Positions 26,206 through 36,306 are shown, counted from the first letter of the stretch. The stretch: 64,000 nt of DNA from Sideroxydans lithotrophicus ES-1 (GCF_000025705.1 NC_013959.1:2550001-2614000), one strand, 5' to 3'. Made by a program: numbers and translations. The notes: generated from the sequence alone by a model not told the origin.

Positions 26206-28452
26206 CTACTTCACGCAGTCCACGTAGTACACGCGTTCGCCGTTGGACTTCTCCGCCACCAGACCGTGGATGTCGGTCTCGAAACCGGGGAATTTCTTGT
26301 TGAACTCGCGCGCGAACTTGAGGTAATCGACGATGGTCTTGTTGAAACGTTCACCCGGGATCAGCAGCGGGATGCCCGGCGGATAAGGCGTCAACAACAC
26401 GGCGGTGACGCGACCTTCCAGGTCATCGATGGACACACGCTCGATCTCGCCATGCGCCATCTTGGCGAAGGCGTCGGACGGCTTCATGGCAGGCACCATG
26501 CTGGACAGGTACATTTCCGTGGTCAGGCGCGCCACGTCGTTGGCCTTGTAGATGCCGTGGATCTGGTCGCACAGGTCGCGCAGTCCGATCTTTTCATAGC
26601 GCGGGTTCTTGGCGATGAATTCCGGCAGCACACGCCACAGCGGCTGGTTCTTGTCGTAGTCGTCCTTGAACTGCTGCAGCTCGGTCACCATGCTGTTCCA
26701 GCGCCCCTTGGTGATGCCGATGGTGAACATGATGAAGAAGGAATACAGGCCGCACTTCTCCACCACCACACCGTGTTCGGCAAGGTACTTGGTGACGATG
26801 CTGGCCGGGATGCCGCTGTCGGCAAAATCGCCATCGACATCCAGTCCCGGTGTGACCACGGTGGCCTTGATCGGGTCGAGCATGTTGAAACCCTCGGCCA
26901 GCTTGCCGAAGCCATGCCAGCGATCGTCGGCGCGCAACACCCAGTCCTCGCGCTCGGCCATGCCCTCTTCCGACAGATAGTCCGGCCCCCACATCTTGAA
27001 CCACCAGTCCGTGCCGAATTCGGCGTCCACCTTGCGCATGGCGCGGCGGAAATCGAGCGCTTCGGCGATGGACTCTTCCACCAGCGCGGTGCCGCCGGGC
27101 GGCTCCATCATCGCCGCCGCCACGTCGCACGAGGCAATGATGGCGTATTGCGGCGAGGTCGAGGTGTGCATCAGGTAGGCTTCGTTGAAACAGTCGCGGT
27201 CCAGCTTGCGCGACTCGCTGTCGCGCACCAGTATCTGCGAGGCCTGAGACAGGCCCGCCAGCAGCTTGTGCGTGGACTGCGTGGAAAACACCATGGATTC
27301 TTTCGCGCGCGGACGGTCGCGGCCGATGGCGTGCATGTCTTTGTAGAAGTCATGGAACGCCGCATGCGGCAGCCAGGCTTCGTCGAAATGCAATGCATCG
27401 ATCCTGCCATCCAGCATCTCCTTGAGCGTTTCAACGTTGTACAGCACCCCGTCGTAAGTGCTCTGCGTGATGGTGAGGATGCGCGGCTTTTTCTTCTTGT
27501 CCTTGATGAACGGGTTGGCATCGATCTTCTTCTGGATGTTCGCCATCTCGAATTCCGATTTCGGGATCGGGCCGATGATGCCGAAGTTGTTGCGCGTCGG
27601 CGTCAGGAACACCGGCACCGCACCGGTCATCATGATCGCGTGCAGGATGGACTTGTGACAGTTGCGGTCCACCACCACGATATCGTCCGGCGCCACCATC
27701 GAGTGCCACACGATCTTGTTGGAGGTCGAAGTGCCGTTGGTAACGAAGAACAAATGGTCTGCATTGAAAATGCGCGCCGCATTGCGCTCGGACGCTGCCA
27801 CCGGGCCGGTGTGGTCCAGCAGTTGTCCCAGTTCGTCCACCGCGTTGCACACGTCGGCGCGCAGCATGTTCTCGCCGAAGAACTGGTGGAACATGCGCCC
27901 CACCGGCGACTTCAGGAACGCCACGCCGCCGGAGTGACCGGGACAGTGCCAGGAATACGAACCGTCTTGCGCGTAATCCACCAACGCGCGGAAGAACGGC
28001 GGCGCCAGCGAATCCATGTAGGACTTCGCTTCGCGGATCATGTGGCGTGCCACGAATTCCGGCGTGTCCTCGTGCATGTGGATGAAACCGTGCAGCTCGC
28101 GCAGAATGTCGTTCGGGATGTGGCGCGAAGTGCGCGTCTCGCCGTACAAGTAGATCGGGATGTCGGCGTTCTTGAAGCGGATCTCTTCGACGAATGCGCG
28201 CAAGGTGCGCAAGGCGACTTCCGTCTCTTCCACACTGCCGCCACCGAACTCCTCATCGTCGATGGACAGCACGAAAGCCGATGCGCGGCTCTGCTGCTGC
28301 GCAAACGAGGTCAGGTCGCCGTAGCTGGTCATGCCGACGACTTCGATGCCCTCTTTCTCGATGGCCTGGGCAAGCGCGCGGATACCGTGGCCGCTGGCGT
28401 TCTCCGAGCGAAAATCCTCGTCGATGATGATGATTGGGAAATTGAATTTCAT
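26206..28452 (-). CDS. Arginine/lysine/ornithine decarboxylase (class III PLP)
   Basis: A 748-residue PLP enzyme of the Orn/Lys/Arg decarboxylase group I. An N-terminal CheY-like wing domain (about 1-130, beginning FPIIIIDEDFRS) precedes the catalytic domain. The PLP lysine is Lys396 in STQSTHKLLAGLSQAS, and the HFDEAW aspartate and SWHCPGHSGG block are the expected partners. The product would be agmatine, cadaverine or putrescine; long group I enzymes in betaproteobacteria are usually called arginine decarboxylases, but specificity cannot be read directly. The start has AGGGAG upstream. A nearly full-length open frame on the other strand is a codon-bias shadow. Confidence 0.93.
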   Translation of the reverse strand: MKFNFPIIIIDEDFRSENASGHGIRALAQAIEKEGIEVVGMTSYGDLTSFAQQQSRASAFVLSIDDEEFGGGSVEETEVALRTLRAFVEEIRFKNADIPIYLYGETRTSRHIPNDILRELHGFIHMHEDTPEFVARHMIREAKSYMDSLAPPFFRALVDYAQDGSYSWHCPGHSGGVAFLKSPVGRMFHQFFGENMLRADVCNAVDELGQLLDHTGPVAASERNAARIFNADHLFFVTNGTSTSNKIVWHSMVAPDDIVVVDRNCHKSILHAIMMTGAVPVFLTPTRNNFGIIGPIPKSEFEMANIQKKIDANPFIKDKKKKPRILTITQSTYDGVLYNVETLKEMLDGRIDALHFDEAWLPHAAFHDFYKDMHAIGRDRPRAKESMVFSTQSTHKLLAGLSQASQILVRDSESRKLDRDCFNEAYLMHTSTSPQYAIIASCDVAAAMMEPPGGTALVEESIAEALDFRRAMRKVDAEFGTDWWFKMWGPDYLSEEGMAEREDWVLRADDRWHGFGKLAEGFNMLDPIKATVVTPGLDVDGDFADSGIPASIVTKYLAEHGVVVEKCGLYSFFIMFTIGITKGRWNSMVTELQQFKDDYDKNQPLWRVLPEFIAKNPRYEKIGLRDLCDQIHGIYKANDVARLTTEMYLSSMVPAMKPSDAFAKMAHGEIERVSIDDLEGRVTAVLLTPYPPGIPLLIPGERFNKTIVDYLKFAREFNKKFPGFETDIHGLVAEKSNGERVYYVDCVK

Positions 28453-28535
28453 GGGTAGCTCCCTACAGGGGATTCAGATTAAAGTGGCGCGGATTGTCGC
28501 AGTTTTTGCCGGCGACGTGGGGATTACGGAAGGCG

Positions 28536-28757
28536 TTATTCGCGTGGCGGATAAGGGCTGGCGAGGGTATCCGCCAGTTCGGACAATACGGTGCGGAACT
28601 GCTGCTCGTCGCAGCCCATCAGCACGGCATCTTCGAGCGCATCCTGACAGACCTGGCGGATCTCGGCCAGGTTCTCCTGCAGCACCTTGTTCTTCTCCAC
28701 GCAGGCGACGATCTTGCCTTCGGGAGAACGCCAGACGATTTGTTCGGCCAGCAACAT
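28536..28757 (-). CDS. Small conserved-looking protein coupled to dcd
   Basis: A 73-residue acidic, helical protein starting [26 protein letters not shown]. Its ATG overlaps the dcd stop (TGATG), a strong sign of translational coupling. Three cysteines are present but no known motif. I do not recognise a function. Confidence 0.65.
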   Translation of the reverse strand: MLLAEQIVWRSPEGKIVACVEKNKVLQENLAEIRQVCQDALEDAVLMGCDEQQFRTVLSELADTLASPYPPRE

Positions 28758-29323
28758 CAGGTCTTCGGCAGGGTCACGCCGACCTGCCCCTGATACTTGC
28801 CGCCGCGGTCCTTGTACGAGGTCTCGCACACTTCGTCGCTCTCGAAGAACAGCACCTGCGCCACCCCCTCGTTGGCATAGATCTTCGCCGGCAGCGGCGT
28901 GGTATTGGAGAATTCCAGCGTCACATAGCCCTCCCATTCCGGCTCGAACGGGGTGACGTTGACGATGATGCCGCAGCGCGCATAGGTGCTCTTGCCGAGG
29001 CAGATGGTCAGCACGTTGCGCGGGATGCGGAAATACTCGACGGTGCGCGCCAGTGCAAAAGAGTTCGGCGGGATGACGCAGTAGTCAGCCTCGACGTTCA
29101 CGAACGAGTTCGGGTCGAAGTTCTTGGGGTCGACGATGGTGCTGTTGATGTTGGTGAACAGCTTGAATTCGCGCGCACAGCGGATGTCGTAACCGTAGCT
29201 GGAGGTGCCGTAGGACACGATCTTCTTGCCGTCCACTTCCTTGACCTGTCCGGCCTCGAACGGCTCGATCATGCCGTGCTGCTCGGCCATGCGGCGTATC
29301 CACTTGTCTGACTTGATGCTCAT
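28757..29323 (-). CDS. dcd: dCTP deaminase
   Basis: Deaminates dCTP to dUTP, feeding dUMP to thymidylate synthase. The 188-residue product has the usual length. Diagnostic blocks are [18 protein letters not shown] at the start, [19 protein letters not shown], the [31 protein letters not shown] catalytic region with its Glu, and the C-terminal [17 protein letters not shown]. The start at 29323 is preferred over the longer frame because [12 protein letters not shown] is the family's N-terminus. It is divergent from metG. Confidence 0.96.
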   Translation of the reverse strand: MSIKSDKWIRRMAEQHGMIEPFEAGQVKEVDGKKIVSYGTSSYGYDIRCAREFKLFTNINSTIVDPKNFDPNSFVNVEADYCVIPPNSFALARTVEYFRIPRNVLTICLGKSTYARCGIIVNVTPFEPEWEGYVTLEFSNTTPLPAKIYANEGVAQVLFFESDEVCETSYKDRGGKYQGQVGVTLPKT

Positions 29324-29423
29324 CTGGCTTCCTTGAGGGGTTTGTGCGGGCGCGATTTTACCCAATTCCGCAGCCGTGTGCGGGTTTTGCTACAATCGCG
29401 GCCTATTACAGGAACCGCGTCTC

Positions 29424-31655
29424 ATGCCAAGAAAAATCCTCGTCACTTCCGCCCTGCCGTATGCCAACGGCAGCATCCACCTGGGCCACCTCGTCGAATA
29501 CATCCAGACCGACATCTGGGTGCGCTTCCAGAAGATGCAGGGCAACACCTGCCACTACGTCTGCGCCGACGACACCCACGGCACGCCAATCATGCTGCGC
29601 GCGGAAAAGGAAGGCATCACGCCGGAGCAATTGATCGCCCGCGTGTGGCTGGAGCACTACGACGACTTCCGCGCTTTCCATGTCGAATTCGACAATTACG
29701 GCTCGACCAACTCGGCAGAGACCAAGGAGTTCGCCGAGGGCATCTATCGCACGCTCAAGGGCGGCAACCTGATCGAAACCCGTTCCATCGAGCAGTATTA
29801 CGATCCGCTCAAGCAGATGTTCCTGCCGGACCGTTTCATCAAGGGCGAATGCCCGAAATGCGGCGCCAAGGACCAGTACGGCGACAATTGCGAAGTGTGC
29901 GGCGCCGCCTATGCCCCCACCGAGCTGAAGAATCCCTACTCCGCGGTATCCGGCACCAAGCCGGAGTTGCGCAACTCCGACCATTATTTCTTCAAGCTCT
30001 CCGCCCATAGCTGCCAGCAGTTCCTGCGTCATTGGACACGCAGCGGCACCTTGCAGCCCGAGGCCTCCAACAAGATGCAGGAATGGCTGGGTGCGGAAGG
30101 CGACAACAAGCTGACCGACTGGGACATCTCGCGCGACGCCCCCTATTTCGGCTTCCAGATCCCCGATGCGCCGGGCAAGTATTTCTATGTCTGGCTGGAC
30201 GCGCCGGTCGGCTACATGGGCAGCTTCAAGCAACTGTGCAAGGCCAAGGGTCTCAGCTTCGACGACTACTGGCGCAAGGGCTCGAATGCCGAGCTGTACC
30301 ATTTCATCGGCAAGGACATCCTGTATTTCCACGCGCTGTTCTGGCCGGCGATGCTGCAGCACGCCGGCTTCCGCACGCCGACCAGGCTGTTCGCGCACGG
30401 CTTCCTCACCGTCAACGGCGAAAAGATGAGCAAATCGCGCGGCACCTTCATCACCGCACGCAGCTACGTCGATCATGTGAAGAACACCGAATACCTGCGC
30501 TACTACTACGCCGCCAAACTGAACGGCACCATGGAAGACATCGACCTCAGTCTCGACGATTTCGTGGCGCGCGTGAACAGCGACCTGATCGGCAAATACA
30601 TCAACATCGCCAGCCGCAGCGCCGGCTTCATCAGCAAGCGCTTCGGCGGCAAGCTCGCCGACCATGTGCTGCTGGCGAAATGCGCCGACACCAGCGGCTT
30701 GGCCGGCAAACTGGTGGAAGACCATCCGAAACAGAACCTGTTGCAGATATTGCAGGATGCCTCTGCCCAGATCGCCGAACTCTACGAAGCGCGCGACTAT
30801 TCGAAGGCGACGCGTACCGTCGGCACCCTGCTCGACCTGATCAACGCCTACATCGATGCCACCAAGCCGTGGGAGCTAGCAAAAGACCCGAGCAATGTCG
30901 AATGGTTGCAGGGCGTGTGCAGCGTGGCACTGCAGGCGTTCCGCATCATCACCATCTACCTCAAACCCGTGCTGCCGCAACTGGCACGCGACGTGGAGAG
31001 CTTCCTCAATGTCGGCGAACTGCGCTGGCAGGATGCGCAAACGCTGCTGCCCGACCAGCACAGCATCAACACCTATCAGCACCTGATGACCCGCCTCGAT
31101 CCCAAGAGCATCGAAGCGATGGTGGAAGCGAACAAGGAAAGCCTGCAGCCGGCACCGGCTGCACCTTCCACACAACGCCACGCGGAACATCAGCAACATG
31201 TCGCCGCGTCGTCCGCCAAGTCTGCGGCTCCTGCTGCGGCAGCTGCAGTGCATGCCGCTCCGGCAAGCGTGGGCGATGCCACCATCCCGCTGCAAAAAGT
31301 AGGGGCAGGAATCGCGCCCATCGCCGAGACCATCAGCATCGACGACTTCAACAAGGTCGACCTGCGTGTGGCGCGCATCATCAACGCCGAACATGTGGAA
31401 GGTGCGGAGAAACTGCTGAAACTGACGCTGGATATCGGCGAGCCGCAGCCGCGCACCGTGTTCGCCGGCATCAAGTCGGCCTACGATCCGGACTGGCTGA
31501 AGGGCCGCATGACGGTGATGGTCGCCAACCTCGCACCGCGCAAGATGAAATTCGGATTGTCCGAGGGCATGGTGCTGGCTGCTTCTGGGGAGGCTCCCGG
31601 GCTGTTCATCCTGTCGCCGGATGCCGGCGCACAGCCCGGCATGCGCATCAAGTAG
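29424..31655 (+). CDS. metG: Methionyl-tRNA synthetase
   Basis: Charges tRNA-Met with methionine. The 743-residue chain contains the class I HIGH-type motif HLGH ([11 protein letters not shown]), a zinc knuckle with [17 protein letters not shown] near residue 143, the KMSKS loop near residue 332, an anticodon-binding helical domain and a C-terminal EMAP/Trbp111-type tRNA-binding domain ([25 protein letters not shown] onward, about 635-743). An Ala/Pro/Gln/His-rich linker of about 45 residues joins the last two. The start at 29424 gives the usual [16 protein letters not shown]. Confidence 0.97.
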   Translation: MPRKILVTSALPYANGSIHLGHLVEYIQTDIWVRFQKMQGNTCHYVCADDTHGTPIMLRAEKEGITPEQLIARVWLEHYDDFRAFHVEFDNYGSTNSAETKEFAEGIYRTLKGGNLIETRSIEQYYDPLKQMFLPDRFIKGECPKCGAKDQYGDNCEVCGAAYAPTELKNPYSAVSGTKPELRNSDHYFFKLSAHSCQQFLRHWTRSGTLQPEASNKMQEWLGAEGDNKLTDWDISRDAPYFGFQIPDAPGKYFYVWLDAPVGYMGSFKQLCKAKGLSFDDYWRKGSNAELYHFIGKDILYFHALFWPAMLQHAGFRTPTRLFAHGFLTVNGEKMSKSRGTFITARSYVDHVKNTEYLRYYYAAKLNGTMEDIDLSLDDFVARVNSDLIGKYINIASRSAGFISKRFGGKLADHVLLAKCADTSGLAGKLVEDHPKQNLLQILQDASAQIAELYEARDYSKATRTVGTLLDLINAYIDATKPWELAKDPSNVEWLQGVCSVALQAFRIITIYLKPVLPQLARDVESFLNVGELRWQDAQTLLPDQHSINTYQHLMTRLDPKSIEAMVEANKESLQPAPAAPSTQRHAEHQQHVAASSAKSAAPAAAAAVHAAPASVGDATIPLQKVGAGIAPIAETISIDDFNKVDLRVARIINAEHVEGAEKLLKLTLDIGEPQPRTVFAGIKSAYDPDWLKGRMTVMVANLAPRKMKFGLSEGMVLAASGEAPGLFILSPDAGAQPGMRIK

Positions 31656-31679
31656 CACGCATCCATCCGACTCGCCCGC

Positions 31680-33071
31680 ATGGACTACGACGTTCTCATC
31701 ATCGGTTCCGGCCCCGCCGGGCAGCATGCGGCGTGGCAGGCGGCACGTCTGGGCAAACGCACCGCGATCGTCGAGCGCAAACCCAGGATCGGCGGCGCCG
31801 GACTGCAGACCGGCACCATCCCCAGCAAGGCGATGCGCGAAGTGGCCTACCTGCTCTCGCGTTCCGGCGGGATGCGCCAGTCGCTCGCGCCGGACAGCCG
31901 CAACCGTCATGGCTTGCTGGCAGACGCAGTGCGGCGCAAGGAAGGCGTGATCGCACAGCAGGAATCGGTGATCCTGCAACGGCTGCTGCGCCACGGCGTG
32001 GCGCTGATCCCCGGCGAGGCATCTTTCGTCGATGCGCACACGCTGCAGGTCGCGGATGCCGCAGGCAACACGCGCCGCATCTCCGCGGATTTCATCGTTC
32101 TTGCCAGTGGTTCCAGACCGCGGCGCCCCGCCGATGTGCCGTTCGATAAAAAGACCGTGCTGGACTCCACCTCCATCCTGAATATCCGCCACCTGCCGGA
32201 CAGCCTGCTGGTGGTGGGCGGCGGGGTGATCGCCTGCGAATATGTCTCCATCTTTGCCGCATTGGGTGTGCACGTGAGCGTGGTGGACAGCCATACGCAA
32301 CTGCTGGAATACCTGAGCGAGGATGTGGTGGGCGTACTCGCCGACAGCTTCCTCGGCATGGGCGTCACCTTCCACATGCAGGAACGCGTGGCCGAGATTC
32401 GCCGCGAAGGAAGTGGCACTGTCACCTTGCTGGAAAGCGGCAAGCAGATCCGCACCGATGCCGTGCTCTACGCGCAAGGCAGGGAACCCAACAGCGCCGG
32501 CTTGCATGTCGACAAAGCCGGCATCCTCGCCAGGGACGGCTGGATCGAGGTCAACCGGCACTATCAAACCAGCGTGCCGCACATCTACGCGGTGGGCGAC
32601 CTGATCGGCCGTCCCGCCCTCGCCTCCACCGGCATGGAACAGGGACGCGCGGCCGTGCTGCATGCCTTCGGCGGCGCCACCCATGTCGCGGCGGACAACC
32701 TGCCGATGGCGGTGTACACCATCCCGGAGATCTCCTACGTCGGCAGAACAGAAAAGGAAGTGCAGCTAGAGGACATCCCCTACGTCGTCGGGCGCGCCTA
32801 TTTCAAGGACAGTGCACGCGGCCAGATCATCGGCGATGCACAGGGCATGCTGAAACTGATCGTGGATGCGCACAATGAGAAACTGCTGGGCGTGCATATC
32901 GTCGGCGAACAAGCCAGCGAACTCATCCACATCGGCCAACTGGTGATGAACCTGCATGGCAGCGTGCATGATCTGGTCAGCAACGTCTTCAACTACCCGA
33001 CACTTGCAGAGTGCTACAAACTCGCTGCACTGGATTGCACGCACCAACTGGAACAGCGGAAAACTTTATAG
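31680..33071 (+). CDS. sthA: Soluble pyridine nucleotide transhydrogenase (Si-specific)
   Basis: FAD flavoprotein of 463 residues that interconverts NADPH and NADH. The N-terminal Rossmann motif is VLIIGSGPAGQHAA. The sequence IGGAGLQTGTIPSKAMRE lies where dihydrolipoamide dehydrogenases carry the redox CxxxxC; both cysteines are absent, and the GTIPSKA form is that of SthA. The second nucleotide fold is LLVVGGGVIACEYVSIFAALGVHV and the dimer interface carries HIVGEQASELIHIG. It lies 24 bases after metG on the same strand. Confidence 0.92.
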   Translation: MDYDVLIIGSGPAGQHAAWQAARLGKRTAIVERKPRIGGAGLQTGTIPSKAMREVAYLLSRSGGMRQSLAPDSRNRHGLLADAVRRKEGVIAQQESVILQRLLRHGVALIPGEASFVDAHTLQVADAAGNTRRISADFIVLASGSRPRRPADVPFDKKTVLDSTSILNIRHLPDSLLVVGGGVIACEYVSIFAALGVHVSVVDSHTQLLEYLSEDVVGVLADSFLGMGVTFHMQERVAEIRREGSGTVTLLESGKQIRTDAVLYAQGREPNSAGLHVDKAGILARDGWIEVNRHYQTSVPHIYAVGDLIGRPALASTGMEQGRAAVLHAFGGATHVAADNLPMAVYTIPEISYVGRTEKEVQLEDIPYVVGRAYFKDSARGQIIGDAQGMLKLIVDAHNEKLLGVHIVGEQASELIHIGQLVMNLHGSVHDLVSNVFNYPTLAECYKLAALDCTHQLEQRKTL

Positions 33072-33114
33072 CTGTCGGCAGGGATTGCTGAAATATTGCG
33101 AAACAAGGCTATTA

Positions 33115-33134
33115 TTTAAAGGTCCGCCTTTAAA
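33115..33134. repeat. Perfect short inverted repeat after sthA
   Basis: TTTAAAGG at 33115-33122 and CCTTTAAA at 33127-33134 flank a 4-base loop. It marks the boundary with the AT-richer accessory patch and could act as a terminator stem, though no T-run follows. Confidence 0.5.
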
Positions 33135-33190
33135 CCCATAACGGTCATACGAGGCTTCGAGACGCGGATATTCATTGTCAATGTCTACGG

Positions 33191-34198
33191 CTACGTTTCA
33201 CCTTTGTCGTCCGTCGGTGTTTTCTTATTTTGGCCTGCTTTATGCGAATGGATGATCAACGATTTACTCTGATCAATCTGAAACTGGTGCTCGGAAAACT
33301 GCGTGACAACTTTGTCTTCGGCCGCATACTGTCCAATTCGCCTGGCCGGAACACGCTCTGCCGTACTAGTGGCGGTCACGACAAACGCGATTTGCTTTAG
33401 CCGGCGTAACCCGCTGTCGGTATTCACGGAGATATTCTCAGAATTCGTCCCAATTGTGATCGAAACTCGAGTGGGAGTCCCATCGTTCGGAACGTCGCGA
33501 AGGTATGGCGATAGAGGATCGGTGCCAATAAAGAAGGTTGCCTTAGCCTTTGGTTGAAGAGTTATGGAGAGGTCATTGGTTGATAATTGGTTGCTAGGTT
33601 TAGATTGAGCTCTAGAAAGAAGTTGGATAAGTGATAACGGTGACTGCGAGTTTGCATCGAAAAAGATTGGTGCATCTAATCCCATCGCGTCCCACAACTC
33701 GCGCGATTTGACGCAGATATTAGATGAACCCAAAGGCGTTTCCATGAAGGTTAAGGCCATTTCGTTTGTGTCTATAGAGATATTACTGGCCGTTACTTCA
33801 AGTGTATCTATTAAGGAACGTAAGTCTTCATCTGTTATTTCCGAGATGAGTCGAATAGAAATGCCATGTGCATTGGCCGCACGAATTGCGGCATCCGTGA
33901 ATCCAGTTGAAGAAACAGCAATCGTCCGATCTGCTCCGATATGCGCTCGCTTAGTAGCGATTTGCTCAATCCAGGTGACATCTTGGATACGTGATCGGTC
34001 GCGACATTCGATGGTGATGAGCAACTCGACACTGCCAACCGTGTAGCGGATTGAGACGTCAACCTCGCGAAGCTGTCCGGTAATCTTGTCTTTGATTCGG
34101 TCTGGAGACTTGATGCGTGCTCCAGTCGGGGCAAGTGCGCCCTCTATCCGCGAGGTGAGCAGTTCAAATTCTCGAGACTTCTTTGGTCTGCTTTTCAT
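33191..34198 (-). CDS. Restriction-endonuclease-like (Mrr/PD-(D/E)XK) protein
   Basis: A 335-residue protein. The N-terminal 115 residues resemble an Mrr-type nuclease fold: REVDVSIR (Glu45, Asp47), then VELLITIECRDR (Glu64), then DVTWIEQIATKRAHIGADRTIAVSSTGFTDAAI. The usual E-x-K lysine is Arg66, so activity is uncertain. The rest is poorly recognisable beta-rich sequence that might bind a ligand or DNA. Base composition is clearly more AT-rich than in the neighbours and the gene lies next to a toxin-antitoxin pair, which suggests a small horizontally acquired defence-type patch. No methyltransferase accompanies it. Confidence 0.65.
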   Translation of the reverse strand: MKSRPKKSREFELLTSRIEGALAPTGARIKSPDRIKDKITGQLREVDVSIRYTVGSVELLITIECRDRSRIQDVTWIEQIATKRAHIGADRTIAVSSTGFTDAAIRAANAHGISIRLISEITDEDLRSLIDTLEVTASNISIDTNEMALTFMETPLGSSNICVKSRELWDAMGLDAPIFFDANSQSPLSLIQLLSRAQSKPSNQLSTNDLSITLQPKAKATFFIGTDPLSPYLRDVPNDGTPTRVSITIGTNSENISVNTDSGLRRLKQIAFVVTATSTAERVPARRIGQYAAEDKVVTQFSEHQFQIDQSKSLIIHSHKAGQNKKTPTDDKGET

Positions 34199-34321
34199 CG
34201 ATAGTGAAATCTGAGGAGGCTAAAAACGAAAATGTAAAACGTATCACCATCGCATGCTGACGTGATTCAAATCAAATATCAAGCTGAAGGGCAGAATTTG
34301 GCCGACTAGAGACCTTCGCTA

Positions 34322-34720
34322 CTAAGCCGCAATCTCGTCAAGTAACTCAGGATGTTTTTCCAATAGACGGAACAAGTTGACCACTGCAGCCACGGGTCTC
34401 GCTTTGCCATTTTCGTATCGAGAAAAGGCATTGACACCGCCACCGGCAATAGCAGCTGCACGGCGTTGCGAAAGCTTAAGTTTTTTCCGAATTCGCGCCA
34501 GTTCTGCGGATTCTTCTGCGTCAATTTTCAGCCGCAGCTTTTCCAAGGCTTCTGCATAACGCACACCTTCCTTACCAGCAAACTCGACCTCTCCGCACTC
34601 AGGGCAATGCCAACCATCCAGCGCACGAACAATGGCGCGGTGGCCACGATATTCAATCTCTGAATCTTTTTTGGTGCGGACCATGTCGCCTTTTTCGCAA
34701 TTCAGGCACAGGTGTTTCAT
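34322..34720 (-). CDS. mqsA: MqsA-family antitoxin
   Basis: A 132-residue antitoxin and autorepressor. The N-terminal zinc domain has two CxxC-type pairs (CLNCEKGDM and CPECGEVEF); the C-terminal half is an HTH_3/XRE DNA-binding domain (LARIRKKLKLSQRRAAAIAGGGVNAFSRYENGKARP). It neutralises the MqsR toxin encoded immediately upstream, with 1 base between the stop and this start. In E. coli the order is likewise toxin first, and MqsA represses the pair through an AACCT/AGGTT palindrome, which is present here before the toxin gene. Confidence 0.93.
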   Translation of the reverse strand: MKHLCLNCEKGDMVRTKKDSEIEYRGHRAIVRALDGWHCPECGEVEFAGKEGVRYAEALEKLRLKIDAEESAELARIRKKLKLSQRRAAAIAGGGVNAFSRYENGKARPVAAVVNLFRLLEKHPELLDEIAA

Positions 34721-34721
34721 T

Positions 34722-35027
34722 TCATTTCTCCTTAAATTGGATCACAACGGTTCCGTTTTCACGCAAGGTGACTTTGATATAAGCCACCAATCCAGATTTC
34801 AACGTTGCGTGATACACGTCTTGCCAGATTTTGTGATCGGCATTTGTGGTCATGCTCTTATACAAATCCTTCTGTTTGAGTCCCAAAACCACAGCCACCG
34901 CCTGCTCAACTGAAAGCCCCAATGCGGCGGCGCCAATTAATGCAGTAGCGGTAAAAGCATTGACTCCGCGATCTTCAACGACTCGTTGAACTTCAGATAG
35001 TGGGTAATGCGGTTTCTTTTTCTCCAT
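34722..35027 (-). CDS. mqsR: MqsR-family mRNA interferase toxin
   Basis: A 101-residue RelE/YoeB-fold ribonuclease of the MqsR family, which cleaves mRNA, classically at GCU. The conserved block LYKSMTTNADHKIWQDVYHATLKSG and the C-terminal VIQFKEK match E. coli MqsR closely. The start is set at MEKKKPHYPL (35027); an in-frame ATG two codons upstream (35033) is an alternative. Confidence 0.94.
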   Translation of the reverse strand: MEKKKPHYPLSEVQRVVEDRGVNAFTATALIGAAALGLSVEQAVAVVLGLKQKDLYKSMTTNADHKIWQDVYHATLKSGLVAYIKVTLRENGTVVIQFKEK

Positions 35028-35034
35028 GCACAAA

Positions 35035-35053
35035 TATAACCTATTAGGTTATA
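35035..35053. promoter_or_regulatory. MqsA operator palindrome
   Basis: TATAACCTATTAGGTTATA is a perfect 19-base palindrome starting 8 bases upstream of mqsR. It contains the AACCT-N3-AGGTT core recognised by MqsA in E. coli, so it should mediate autorepression of the toxin-antitoxin pair. Confidence 0.85.
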
Positions 35054-35239
35054 AATAACAATTTACGCTTCGCCAGCGTATCTTTGAGTCAGAATTTGGA
35101 GGGCACCCTCGACTGGCGGCTTTGGGCGATTTCAGACAAGCGTGGCGGAATAATACTGGATCCAGTTTCACCAGCAATCAGTAGTTGAGCTGCGTCACCA
35201 TATCCCGACGAACAAGGTGAACACGCATACAGCAAGGAA

Positions 35240-35629
35240 TCATTCCTTCTCCCTGCTCTGCTTGATGTGCAGCTCTATCTGCTTGTCCGCATACTGGATA
35301 TGCGCGAGCACTCTGGCAAAAGGCCAATGGTTGAACCATTCCGTGAACATCTCCTCCCCGACATAGTTCAGTTTCTCCTTGAGATGGAGCGCCTCATCGA
35401 TCAGTTGCCTGTGCTTGTCCTTGTGCGCGGCGATCTCTGGATATCCTGACTGGGCCATGATCCGCTCCTCGGTCGCAAAGTGCAGGCGGGTATAGGCGAT
35501 CACCTCATCGATGAGTTCGTAGATTTCTTCCCGCGATTCACGCTTCCTGACGGCATCGTTCAATCTCTCGAACATGCTGACGAGTTGCTGGTGTTGCTGT
35601 TCTATTTCAGGAGCATCGATCATTTTCAT
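35240..35629 (-). CDS. Bacteriohemerythrin
   Basis: A 129-residue single-domain hemerythrin that binds oxygen at a non-heme diiron centre. Metal-ligand positions are visible: His in EIEQQHQQL, HFATEERIM (His and Glu), HKDKHRQL (two His) and the C-terminal HIQYADKQIELH (His and Asp). Such proteins store, sense or deliver oxygen, often in microaerobic bacteria. It sits just downstream of the V/A-ATPase operon on the same strand, with a gap of under 50 bases, so read-through is possible. Confidence 0.9.
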   Translation of the reverse strand: MKMIDAPEIEQQHQQLVSMFERLNDAVRKRESREEIYELIDEVIAYTRLHFATEERIMAQSGYPEIAAHKDKHRQLIDEALHLKEKLNYVGEEMFTEWFNHWPFARVLAHIQYADKQIELHIKQSREKE

Positions 35630-35676
35630 TTCTTCCCCCCTTGAAATCTACGTTGTCCGTCTGAAATGTCCTCTCT

Positions 35677-36306
35677 CTACCCTTCTGCTGCCTCCAGTTG
35701 TTCTCGCATGACTTTGAGCTGGAACAAAGTGTTGCGCTCTTCCTCGGACAATGCCGATTCGATGTAACGGATGGTGGCCTGGTAGCGCGGGATGACGTTG
35801 TACTTGAGCGCGTTGACGCGCTTCTGCGTCTTGCGCTGTTCGGTCAGCAAGCGCCACAGGGCAGTCTCGGCCTCGCCCAGTTGCGCCAGCAACACGGCGG
35901 TTTCGGTCATGCGGCTGCGCGCCTCGTCGAAGCTGGAATCGGTCCACATCAGCCCGATCGGCATCATCGGCGCGCTCTCCACCGACACGGTGGGATATTC
36001 GACGCCGATGCTGCTGCGCGGCAGGATGTGCACCGACAACACCGGCTTCAGTCCCAGCACCGCCTGGCGCAACTGGGTGCTGCCCATGCGCATGTGGGCG
36101 ATGGAGAGCCAGTAGTAGGTGTGCTGCAGCGCCTCGCTGACGGTGACGCGCAACTCGTGGTATTTCTTCAGGCGCTGGTGCACCAGGCGCGTGAGCAGTT
36201 CGCGTTTGCGCTCCAGCAGGTCGTGCCCGTGCTGCAGCGACACCAGCTGCTTGCGCAGCGCAAGCAGGGTGTTTTTGGTGGGGCGCACCTTGAGCAGCTT
36301 GTTCAT
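35677..36306 (-). CDS. ntpD: V/A-type ATPase subunit D (central shaft)
   Basis: A 209-residue coiled-coil rotor-shaft subunit. MNKLLKVRPTKNTLLALRKQLVSLQHGHDLLERKRELL is the family's N-terminal helix, and the C-terminal helix NALKYNVIPRYQATIRYIESALSEEERNTLFQLK completes the pair. Last gene of the nine-gene ATPase operon; its ATG overlaps the end of the B-subunit gene (ATGA). Confidence 0.95.
   Translation of the reverse strand: MNKLLKVRPTKNTLLALRKQLVSLQHGHDLLERKRELLTRLVHQRLKKYHELRVTVSEALQHTYYWLSIAHMRMGSTQLRQAVLGLKPVLSVHILPRSSIGVEYPTVSVESAPMMPIGLMWTDSSFDEARSRMTETAVLLAQLGEAETALWRLLTEQRKTQKRVNALKYNVIPRYQATIRYIESALSEEERNTLFQLKVMREQLEAAEG

Noticed and set aside
26266-28458. A 730-codon plus-strand open frame opposite the decarboxylase
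   Set aside because: Rich in His, Arg, Val and Gln with no family motif; it mirrors the decarboxylase codons, whose protein is unmistakable.
35035-35053. Intrinsic terminator reading of the palindrome upstream of mqsR
   Set aside because: AT-rich stem with no T-run, and its core exactly matches the MqsA operator.
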